In this document: piece by piece, positions 15,247 through 21,297 of the stretch
Layout: the number at the start of each line of letters is the position of its first letter
How positions within the stretch are numbered: position 1 is the stretch's first letter
Assembly: GCA_021325365.1 (NCBI GenBank)
Contig: JAJPHF010000028.1
Coordinates: 1 to 32,879, forward strand
From: Pseudomonadota bacterium
GTDB taxonomy: Bacteria; Chloroflexota; UBA6077; JAJPHF01
Direction of reading: 5' to 3'
DNA: 32,879 nt
Notes under the pieces: generated by a model
Seen by the model: the letters and a program-made list of their open reading frames with translations, nothing else
Database searches by the model: none
What the model was told of the DNA's origin: nothing
Program-made: the position numbers and the translations under genes

Positions 15247-15278
15247 TATCGTCGCGAAAAAAAGGGGGCCGGGCGCGA

Positions 15279-15878
15279 TCACTGGCGCACCGCGGTCTCC
15301 AAGTAGCTTGTCAGATGAGCGACGGCATGGCGCACGTGGCTGGTATCGCCGGCCAGCCGCGTCAGCACTCCCGCGCCCTCCATCGTGCTGAGGAGCACGG
15401 TGGCCAGGGCGTCGGGATCGACGTCGCGCCGGATCTCCTGGCGCTCCACGCCCTCGACGGCAATCTGGCGCAGCGCGGCGTGCCAGCGGCCGAGCGCCTG
15501 GCGCGCGCGCTCGCGCAGGGCGGGCTGCGCGTCGTCGGCCTCGACGGCCGTGTTCAGCACGGGGCAGCCGCCGGGGACCGGCGGCTCCGTCGCGAGCCGA
15601 CTGAAGGTCGCGACGACCGCCAGCAGCTTGTCCACCGCGTGGTCGGCGGCCGCGATCGCTTGCCAGAAATGCTGCTCGACCTCGGCGACCGCGTAGTCGA
15701 ACGCCTCCAGGGCAAGCTGCTCCTTGCTGCCGAAGTGGTTGTAGATCCCCCCCTTCTCGAGCCCGGTGGCGCGCATGATGTCGGCCAGCGACGCGCCGAA
15801 GTAGCCCTGCTGGTTGAACAGCGGGGCCGTCCGCCGCAGGATCAGCTCGCGCGTCAGCTCGCCTTTTCGCACACCCAC
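15279..15878 (-). CDS. TetR/AcrR-family repressor, possible electrophile or oxidant sensor
   Basis: The protein has 199 residues. Residues 9-55 are the TetR helix-turn-helix: TRELILRRTAPLFNQQGYFGASLADIMRATGLEKGGIYNHFGSKEQLALEAF. The ligand domain contains GGCPVLNTAVEADD with C105, at a position and in a context like the reactive Cys of NemR-type regulators, and ends in LSTMEGAGVLTRL, common in that subgroup. The start is GTG at 15878; an ATG at 15885 is out of frame. The promoter (15914-15942) and an operator at 15888-15903 give a short leader with the operator next to the start site, so autorepression is likely. The downstream selenoprotein gene has the same operator motif. An oxidant- or electrophile-responsive role is inferred from C105 and the neighbour. 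Confidence 0.88.
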   Translation of the reverse strand: MGVRKGELTRELILRRTAPLFNQQGYFGASLADIMRATGLEKGGIYNHFGSKEQLALEAFDYAVAEVEQHFWQAIAAADHAVDKLLAVVATFSRLATEPPVPGGCPVLNTAVEADDAQPALRERARQALGRWHAALRQIAVEGVERQEIRRDVDPDALATVLLSTMEGAGVLTRLAGDTSHVRHAVAHLTSYLETAVRQ

Positions 15879-15887
15879 GACCCATTT

Positions 15888-15903
15888 CCGACCATTCGGT
15901 CTG
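15888..15903 (-). promoter_or_regulatory. TetR-type operator upstream of the tetR gene
   Basis: CCGACCATTCGGTCTG matches the perfect palindrome at 15231-15246 in 12 of 12 arm bases except one (T for G near the right end). It lies between the predicted transcription start (about 15907) and the GTG start codon, where bound repressor would block the promoter. Confidence 0.6.
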
Positions 15904-15913
15904 TTTCATTCCC

Positions 15914-15942
15914 AGAATATCATCGCCACAGCGGGATGGCAA
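15914..15942 (-). promoter_or_regulatory. Sigma70-like promoter of the tetR-selenoprotein unit
   Basis: On the minus strand TTGCCA (15937-15942) and TATTCT (15914-15919) are separated by exactly 17 nt. The predicted start lies just before the operator, giving a leader of about 30 nt to the GTG codon. Confidence 0.6.
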
Positions 15943-16039
15943 CCGTTCCGGCGCATCGCTACACCGCCCCGCCCCAGGCGGCTGGGCTCTAGGGCGGCGA
16001 GGTCCCGGGCGGTTGCAGGCGCACCTGTGCCTGCGCGGC

Positions 16040-16141
16040 CGTCTGGCCACCCACCCCGACCACGGCGCCGACCCATGGCCGCTGCTCGCCGACCACGCCC
16101 TCTATCGCGCCAAACGCGGCCGCGGCCGGGCCGTCGCCTGA
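16040..16141 (+). pseudogene. Remnant of a GGDEF (diguanylate cyclase) domain C-terminus
   Basis: The plus strand encodes, in one frame ending at TGA 16139-16141, LATHPDHGADPWPLLADHALYRAKRGRGRAVA. This is the typical end of a GGDEF domain (pattern THPDHG-D...LL..AD.ALYRAK..GR.RV). Upstream in the same frame there is no GGDEF signature or start within the gap, so only the last roughly 34 codons survive. The remainder of the gap between the tetR promoter and the terminator at 16157 holds nothing recognisable. Confidence 0.7.
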
Positions 16142-16156
16142 AACCTCGCGTCGCTC

Positions 16157-16212
16157 CCCGGACAGACGAGTAGGGCTGGGTACGTGTACCCAGCCCTACT
16201 CGTCTGTCCGGG
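16157..16212. terminator. 27-bp perfect inverted repeat, terminator after rpsO
   Basis: Positions 16157-16183 and 16186-16212 are perfectly complementary over 27 bp around a GT centre. It starts 7 nt beyond the rpsO stop codon on the minus strand and 15 nt beyond the stop of the GGDEF remnant on the plus strand, so it can act in both directions. It is much longer than a usual terminator stem and lacks a clear U-run. Confidence 0.75.
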
Positions 16213-16219
16213 ACACCTG

Positions 16220-16489
16220 CTAGCGGCGGAGGCCCAGCCGCCCAATCAGAGTCCGGTAGCGCTCGGGGTCTTCGCGGCGCAGGTAGTCGAGCATGCGCCG
16301 CCGCTGGCCCACCAGCATCAGCAGCCCGCGGCGCGTGTGGAAGTCCTTCTTATGGGTCTCCAGATGCTCCTGCAGGTAGCGAATGCGCTCCGAGAGCAGC
16401 GCCACCTGCACCTCGGGCGAGCCGGTGTCGTTTTCCTGGCGGGCATAGTCCGCGATTATCGCCTTCTTCTTCTCGGCCGTCAGCGTCAT
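16220..16489 (-). CDS. rpsO: 30S ribosomal protein S15
   Basis: The protein has 89 residues, the standard length. It shows [70 protein letters not shown], the conserved S15 sequence that binds the 16S rRNA central domain (TGSPEVQ and HxKDxHxRRGL). A longer open frame exists upstream, but the ATG at 16489 carries GGAG 5 nt before it and gives the family start. The leader from the predicted promoter is about 85 nt, as expected for a gene that often regulates its own translation. The usual neighbour pnp is absent. Confidence 0.98.
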   Translation of the reverse strand: MTLTAEKKKAIIADYARQENDTGSPEVQVALLSERIRYLQEHLETHKKDFHTRRGLLMLVGQRRRMLDYLRREDPERYRTLIGRLGLRR

Positions 16490-16579
16490 CCGCGCTCCAT
16501 CTCCTACTACGCGCCTCGGCCACGCGGTGAGGTCCGCGGCCGTCTGCATTGCCCACATCATGCGTACTGGGCCTCAAGA

Positions 16580-16609
16580 ATACTAAAGGTTTCCCGCCTC
16601 CAGGTTCAA
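16580..16609 (-). promoter_or_regulatory. Probable rpsO promoter
   Basis: On the minus strand TTGAAC (16604-16609) and TAGTAT (16580-16585) are 18 nt apart. The region is locally AT-richer than its surroundings. Confidence 0.45.
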
Positions 16610-16648
16610 CCGGCGCGGCGCCGCCGGCCGCCCGGCGCCCCCACGCGC

Positions 16649-16677
16649 TCGACAAGCCGAGAGCGGGCCGGTATAGT
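16649..16677 (+). promoter_or_regulatory. Promoter of the thiamine-diphosphate enzyme gene
   Basis: TCGACA (16649-16654) and TATAGT (16672-16677) are separated by 17 nt. The predicted start near 16684 gives a leader of about 40 nt before the ATG at 16725. Confidence 0.6.
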
Positions 16678-16724
16678 GGGCTAACGCGCCCTGGTGGCGG
16701 ATGGTGCGCAGAGGAGGTGACCGC

Positions 16725-18473
16725 ATGCCCGGCAGCAAAGTGCGCTACGGCTCCGACCTGATCGTCGATCTCTTGCACCTCTACGACATCCCCTACGTCA
16801 GCCTCAATCCGGGCTCCAGCTTTCGGGGCCTCCACGACTCGTTGGTGAACTACGGCGACAACAAGCCCGAGATGATCACCTGCCAGCACGAGGAGATCGC
16901 GGTCGGCATCGCCCACGGCTACGCCAAGGCCACGGGCAAGCCGATGGCCGCCATCCTGCACAACGTCGTGGGCCTGCTACACGGCGCCATGGCCATCTAC
17001 TACGCCTACCTCGACCGCGTGCCGGTGCTCATCCTCGGCGCGGGCGGCCCGATGGACGTGGGCCGCCGCCGCCCGCGCATCGACTGGATCCACACCGCCC
17101 TCGTCCAGGGCAACGCCGTGCGCGATTACGTGAAGTGGGACAACCAGCCGATGGGCGCGGCGGGCGTGCCCGACACCTTCGCCCGCGGCTACCGCGTCAT
17201 GATGACGCAGCCGCAGGGCCCCGTCTACATCTGCTACGACGCGGGCTTCCAGGAAGACCCGCTCGACGAAGACGTCGAGATGCCCACGCGCGACCGGCCG
17301 TTCACGCACACGCCGATCCAGGGCGATCCGGCGGCGCTGCAACAGGCGGCCGAGCTGCTGGTGCAGGCCGAGCACCCGGTGATCATCGCCGACTACCTGG
17401 GCCGCAATCCCGACGCCTTCCACGCGCTGGTGAGCCTGGCCGAGCGGCTCGCGGTCCCGGTCATCGACAGCAACGCGCGCCTGAACTTCCCGAACCGCCA
17501 CCCGCTGAACCTCTCCTACGTCCCGGGCGTGCTCGAGCAGGCTGACCTCGTCCTCTCGCTCGACGTGCGCGACCTCTACGGCCCGCTCACGCGCCTCGAC
17601 AAGGTCACCCGCCGCACCGAGTACATCACGCCGCCGAACTGCAAGTTCGTCGAGATCGGCCTGGGCGACATCGAGATCAGCAAGTGGTCGCAGGACTTCC
17701 AGAAGTTCATCCAGACCGACATCTCGATCCTCGCCGACACAGCGCTTGCGGTGCCCGAGCTGCAGCGCCAGGCCGAGGCGGTGCTGGCCCGCAGCAACGG
17801 CCGCGAGGCACGGCTGAAGGAGCGCGCGAACGCGATCGCCGCGCGCCACGAGGCCGCCTGGAAGCAGTGGCGCGAGGAGGCCAAGGCCGACTGGGACCAG
17901 TCGCCGATCGGGCTGGGCCGGCTGGCGGCCGAGGTGTGGGAGGTCATCAAGGACGAGGACTGGGTGCTCACGGCGAACACGCTCGAGGAGTGGGCGCTCA
18001 AGACCTGGGACTTCGACAAGCCCTACCGCCACCCGGGCAAGGCGCTGGGCACGGCGACGCAGATCGGCATCTCGCTCGGCGTCGCGCTGGCCTACAAGGG
18101 CACTGGCAAGCTAGTGGTGGACATCCAGCCCGACGGCGACCTCATGTTCGACGCCGGCGCCCTGTGGATCGCCGCCCACGACAAGATCCCGCTGCTCGTC
18201 GTCATGTACAACAACCGCGCCTACTACAACGACTGGGAGCACCAGATCCGCATGGCCCAGCAGCGCGGCACCGACGAGGAGCGCGCCTACATCGGCATGG
18301 AGATCGGCCGGCCCGCCCCCGACTTCGCCACGCTGGCGAAGGCGATGGGCTGGTACGCCGAGGGCCCGATCGAGAACCCGAACGACGTCCGCGCCGCCGT
18401 CGAGCGCGCCAAGCGCGTCGTGCTCGACGAGGGCCGCCCGGCGCTGGTCGACACCGTCACGCAGTTCCGCTAG
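16725..18473 (+). CDS. Thiamine-diphosphate-dependent enzyme (acetolactate synthase/decarboxylase-like)
   Basis: The protein has 582 residues with the three-domain layout of the pyruvate oxidase/acetolactate synthase family. The N-terminal PYR domain has LNPGSSFRGL and CQHEEIAVGIAHGYAKATGKP with the cofactor-activating Glu near residue 56. The C-terminal PP domain has the metal/diphosphate motif QPDGDLMFDAGALWIAAHDKIPLLVVMYNN (a DGD...NN variant of GDG...NN). The ATG at 16725 follows AGAGGAGGTGACC and is preferred over one at 16701. Family members decarboxylate or condense 2-oxo acids, or act on oxalyl-CoA, sulfoacetaldehyde or benzoylformate; the sequence read by eye does not decide among these. 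An FAD-type middle domain is not obvious. It has its own promoter and a terminator at 18506-18540. A link with the dmp pathway is possible only by general 2-oxo acid chemistry. Confidence 0.85.
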   Translation: MPGSKVRYGSDLIVDLLHLYDIPYVSLNPGSSFRGLHDSLVNYGDNKPEMITCQHEEIAVGIAHGYAKATGKPMAAILHNVVGLLHGAMAIYYAYLDRVPVLILGAGGPMDVGRRRPRIDWIHTALVQGNAVRDYVKWDNQPMGAAGVPDTFARGYRVMMTQPQGPVYICYDAGFQEDPLDEDVEMPTRDRPFTHTPIQGDPAALQQAAELLVQAEHPVIIADYLGRNPDAFHALVSLAERLAVPVIDSNARLNFPNRHPLNLSYVPGVLEQADLVLSLDVRDLYGPLTRLDKVTRRTEYITPPNCKFVEIGLGDIEISKWSQDFQKFIQTDISILADTALAVPELQRQAEAVLARSNGREARLKERANAIAARHEAAWKQWREEAKADWDQSPIGLGRLAAEVWEVIKDEDWVLTANTLEEWALKTWDFDKPYRHPGKALGTATQIGISLGVALAYKGTGKLVVDIQPDGDLMFDAGALWIAAHDKIPLLVVMYNNRAYYNDWEHQIRMAQQRGTDEERAYIGMEIGRPAPDFATLAKAMGWYAEGPIENPNDVRAAVERAKRVVLDEGRPALVDTVTQFR

Positions 18474-18505
18474 TCGCGGCCCGCGCCCCGGCGACGGCGA
18501 ACAAC

Positions 18506-18540
18506 ACAGGGCCTCCCGCCCAGCCGGCGGGAGGCCCTGT
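18506..18540. terminator. Bidirectional terminator between the ThDP enzyme gene and mscL
   Basis: A 15-bp perfect stem (18506-18520 with 18526-18540) encloses the loop CAGCC. It lies 32 nt after one stop codon and 19 nt after the convergent one. Confidence 0.75.
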
Positions 18541-18559
18541 CCGCTTGCGTCCGGGGCCG

Positions 18560-18970
18560 TCAGACCGGGACCGCGGTGACCGGGCTCGCGCAGAACGCGC
18601 AGCGCCGCGCGCCCACCGGGATCTTGCTCAGGCACTCGGGGCACTCCATCGTCTTGGCGGGCGCCGGCTCCTTCGGCAGGAAGCGCTCTTGCAGCTTCGT
18701 CATCGGCAGCACCACCAGGAAGTACACGATGACGGCGATGATGAGGAACGACAGCAAGGCGTTGATGAACTCGCCGATCGCGAAGCGGCTCGTGTTGACG
18801 GTGAAATACCACGCCGAGAAGTCGGGGATGCCGCCGAACACGCCGATCAGCGGCGTGATGAAGCCCTTCACGAACGCCTGGACGACGGCCGTGAACGCAA
18901 CGCCGACGACGATCGCCACCGCCAGGTCGACCACGTTGCCGCGCAGCAGAAACTTCTTGAACCCGCTCAT
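18560..18970 (-). CDS. mscL: Large-conductance mechanosensitive channel with C-terminal zinc ribbon
   Basis: The protein has 136 residues. The first 95 are MscL: FKKFLLRGNVVDLAVAIVVGVAFTAVVQAFVKGFITPLIG (N-terminal helix and TM1 pore) and FINALLSFLIIAVIVYFLVVLPMTKL (TM2). It opens under membrane tension to release solutes after osmotic downshock. Instead of the usual charged C-terminal helix alone, the tail has CPEC at 110-113 and CAFC at 124-127, a zinc-ribbon pair also seen in MscL of some GC-rich phyla. TAGGAGG precedes the ATG. The upstream promoter is at 19051-19080. Confidence 0.96.
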   Translation of the reverse strand: MSGFKKFLLRGNVVDLAVAIVVGVAFTAVVQAFVKGFITPLIGVFGGIPDFSAWYFTVNTSRFAIGEFINALLSFLIIAVIVYFLVVLPMTKLQERFLPKEPAPAKTMECPECLSKIPVGARRCAFCASPVTAVPV

Positions 18971-19050
18971 CCCTGCCTCCTAGCAGCTTGCGCGGAGGCG
19001 TCCGCCGCCCGTCGAGCCGGGCGGCCGTGCGCCCCGCCGATTACGGGCCC

Positions 19051-19080
19051 ATCATACGCCCAATCGCGGCGGCATGGCAC
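19051..19080 (-). promoter_or_regulatory. Probable mscL promoter in a 306-nt gap
   Basis: On the minus strand GTGCCA (19075-19080) and TATGAT (19051-19056) are 18 nt apart, giving a leader of about 75 nt. I see nothing else in the gap 18971-19276. Confidence 0.45.
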
Positions 19081-19276
19081 CGCCAAGAGCCGATCGGCAT
19101 CCGGCTGGGGCCGCATCATCCGCGCGGCGCAGGCACGCCGCTGTCAGCGCGGAGGCCGCGCCGCGTGCCACAGTAGGCCGCCGCGCAGGGGATCGGCGGC
19201 GAATCTCACTGCAGCCCCGCGCAACGACGTGTAGCGGCGAGGATCGCTCGGCTTGGCGACCACAGCGGAGGCGGAG

Positions 19277-20533
19277 TCACGCCCGGTAGTAGGCGAGGCT
19301 GGCGAAGGTGACGGAGGAGTGGCCGTTGGGGTCGGCCCACTGCGTGTAACGCAGGATCTCGCCCCGGGCGGCGGGTAGCAGCCGCAACATCGTGTCCATC
19401 GGCGCGACGCCGCAGATGCGCCGGCGGTCGCCGTCGCCCATCACGTTGCGGTAGAAGCCGTCGGCGTCGCCGTCGGCCGCCAGCGCCAGCATCGCCCGGT
19501 CCGCGGCCCCCACCTCGGCCAAGAATGGCTCGGTGACCGGCGCCCGGTCGCCAAATTGGGGCCCGACGTGCGCCAGGTCGGCGCCCGCGAGGACGCACCA
19601 GCGGCGGCCGTCGGCGGCCAGCCGCTCGCCGAGCAGCGCCACGAATTCCGCGATCGCGGCTACCTCGCCCGGCGTCGTGTCGCTGCCCACGCGGGCGTGC
19701 GGCGAGCCGCAGAGGATCGGCACCACCTGCACCGGCCCCAGCCAGCCGCGGCGCTGCAAGTACCGCAGGTACACCGCCTGGAACTCCAGCGCGTGCTCTG
19801 CGCGGTGCGCGAACTCATCCGCGAACAGGTCGCCGGAGTAGCGCGCCGCCAGGTCGCGGACGAAGGCGGCGTCGGTCGACACCGGGCCGAGCGGCGTGTC
19901 GTAGTCCTTGGCCGTCGCGGCGAACGGCGTGTCCATGATGGCGTGGCAGGTGCCGAGGAGCACGATCAGCTCGGGGTCCGCCGCCTCGGCGAGCGCGCGG
20001 TAGGCCCAGGCGTAGGTGGGGCCGCCACGGTGCAGGTCCACGTGGGGCGCCACGAGGCCCACCAGCTCGCGGCCGTGGGCCGGGCCGGGCAAGCTCCCGG
20101 GACCGTCGGGGGCCAGGAAGTAGGCGTCGAGCGCGGCTTCCAGCGCCGCCGGGTCCCCGGCGTAGGCGCCGCCGGCGTGGGTGGCCGGGCGGTTCGGCGC
20201 CGCGGCGAACGCCGCGCGCAGCTCCGCCAGGCGGCCGTCGAAGCGCGGGCCGACGAGCAGGTACGCGTCGTCCAGCTGGCGCACGAACGCCTCGACCTGC
20301 GCCGCCGTGATGGTCGCGCCCGTGCGCAGCGTGAAGGCCGTGCGGAGGCGCAGCAAGTCGCGCTCGCCGTCCATCAAGCTGAGCAGGAACAGCCCCTCGC
20401 GCGACACCAGCACGGCCGGGCCGGTCGGCTCGATGTGATCGCGCAGGCAGTAGAGCTGCTGGCCCTCGACCACGGTGGGCAGCACCTCCACCGGTCGCGG
20501 GCGCGGCCGCCGCCAGGCTTCCTCGGTCACCAC
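19277..20533 (-). CDS. Memo-family protein (AmmeMemoRadiSam system protein B-like), orphan
   Basis: The protein has 418 residues from a GTG at 20533 preceded by TGGGGGCAACC; the frame is open further upstream, but a TATAAT box at 20648 lies inside that stretch. Residues about 10-105 form an N-terminal domain (LPTVVEGQQLYCLRDHIEPTG, FLLSLMDGERDLLRLRTAF, VEAFVRQLDDAYLL) reminiscent of PqqD-like peptide-binding folds. Residues about 140-418 are the Memo domain: ELVGLVAPHVDLHRGGPTYAWAYRAL, LLGTCHAIMDTPFA, RAEHALEFQAVYLRYL, VLAGADLAHVGPQFGD, with His/Asp/Cys at the putative metal site. Memo proteins are related to LigB-type extradiol dioxygenases, and some bind copper; the reaction of bacterial members is unknown. 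The usual partner genes, AMMECR1 and a radical-SAM enzyme, are absent here. Confidence 0.85.
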   Translation of the reverse strand: MVTEEAWRRPRPRPVEVLPTVVEGQQLYCLRDHIEPTGPAVLVSREGLFLLSLMDGERDLLRLRTAFTLRTGATITAAQVEAFVRQLDDAYLLVGPRFDGRLAELRAAFAAAPNRPATHAGGAYAGDPAALEAALDAYFLAPDGPGSLPGPAHGRELVGLVAPHVDLHRGGPTYAWAYRALAEAADPELIVLLGTCHAIMDTPFAATAKDYDTPLGPVSTDAAFVRDLAARYSGDLFADEFAHRAEHALEFQAVYLRYLQRRGWLGPVQVVPILCGSPHARVGSDTTPGEVAAIAEFVALLGERLAADGRRWCVLAGADLAHVGPQFGDRAPVTEPFLAEVGAADRAMLALAADGDADGFYRNVMGDGDRRRICGVAPMDTMLRLLPAARGEILRYTQWADPNGHSSVTFASLAYYRA

Positions 20534-20647
20534 GGTTGCCCCCAGTCGCGCAGAATGCAGGGGTGGCTGGCCCACCGCGGCGACGGCGCGGCGTTCCCTC
20601 GAACGCCCGCGGGGCGCGAGCAGCTCGCCGTCCGGGGGGACCGTCGG

Positions 20648-20653
20648 ATTATA
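20648..20653 (-). promoter_or_regulatory. TATAAT box upstream of the Memo gene
   Basis: A perfect TATAAT lies on the minus strand, 115 nt before the GTG. No good -35 is seen at 17 nt; TTGCCG is found at 20 nt, inside the palindrome 20663-20696, so a protein bound there could control this promoter. Confidence 0.4.
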
Positions 20654-20662
20654 GCCGGTCTC

Positions 20663-20696
20663 GGGGCGCGGCCCGGCAATTGCCGGGCCGCGCCCC
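20663..20696. repeat. 34-bp perfect palindrome between the Memo gene and a small divergent gene
   Basis: Every base from 20663 to 20696 pairs with its mirror around the centre CAATTG, with 17-bp arms and no spacer. It is in the 360-nt gap 20534-20893, immediately upstream of the TATAAT box at 20648. It could be an operator or a cruciform-forming site. Apart from TACACT boxes at 20756 and 20820 on the plus strand, I see nothing else in this gap. Confidence 0.8.
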
Positions 20697-20893
20697 CGCG
20701 CCTCGGCCGCGCGGCGCGCCGCCCAACACATGCGCTCCCATCAGGCCGCCAGGGCTACACTGGAGACGGCCGCCCCAGCGCGCGAGGCGCCAAAGCGGCC
20801 GGCCGGTTGCGCCGGCCTGTACACTTCAAGGGAACCGCCACGGCGCCGAGCCGCCACCAGCGCCGCGCGCCGGCCGCGCAAGGAGGGAAGGGG

Positions 20894-21163
20894 ATGACCG
20901 ACGAGGCGTGGGAGCCGATGGACCACGACGCGTACCAGAACCAGTTCAAGCCCTGGTTGGGCGAGTCGCGTTTCCGCTGGGCGGACGAGCATACCCGCCC
21001 CGGCCCGCCGGGCATCCGTCTGGTGCCGCGGCGGCTGCGCCAGGCGTTCATCCAGCGCGCGAACCAGCGCGCGATCACCGACGCCGAGGAGAAGGCGCTC
21101 GGCCTGCCCGGCAACACGCCCGACTGGGATAAGCGCGACATCTACCGCCCCAACCCGGCGTAG
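20894..21163 (+). CDS. Small hypothetical protein, 89 residues
   Basis: The ATG is preceded by an excellent ribosome binding site (AAGGAGGGAAGGGG). The protein is hydrophilic, rich in Arg, Trp, Asp and Pro (MTDEAWEPMDHDAYQNQFKP..., WDKRDIYRPNPA), has no signal or membrane segment and no motif I recognise. Its amino-acid composition differs from the Arg/Ala-rich shadow frames around it, which supports it as real. The frame is open far upstream over the antisense of the Memo gene, but the ribosome binding site fixes the start here. It precedes the kinase gene by 134 nt on the same strand. Confidence 0.6.
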   Translation: MTDEAWEPMDHDAYQNQFKPWLGESRFRWADEHTRPGPPGIRLVPRRLRQAFIQRANQRAITDAEEKALGLPGNTPDWDKRDIYRPNPA

Positions 21164-21231
21164 GGGACAGCGCTTGCCGGTCAGGGAAGGAGCGGCGAGT
21201 GATGATGGCGGGAGCGAGCCGCGCGGGAGTG

Positions 21232-21260
21232 TAGACGCGGGCCGCGGCGGGGGCTAGAAT
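21232..21260 (+). promoter_or_regulatory. Promoter of the Ser/Thr kinase gene
   Basis: TAGACG (21232-21237) and TAGAAT (21255-21260) are 17 nt apart. The predicted start near 21267 is followed by GGTGGAGG and the GTG at 21298. Confidence 0.55.
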
Positions 21261-21297
21261 ACGGCTGCCGTGGGGCGGACACGGTGGAGGCGCGTGG

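Noticed and set aside
15251..15275. Intrinsic terminator after the tetR gene (T7 tract on the minus strand)
   Set aside because: The seven-T run is preceded by GCGCCCGGCCCCC with no stable complementary arm, so no hairpin supports it.
19556..20893. Long plus-strand open frame antisense to the Memo gene
   Set aside because: Its composition (Arg/Val/Gln/Ala-rich) is that of a shadow frame in GC-rich DNA. Only its last 89 codons, after a strong ribosome binding site at 20881-20893, look real.
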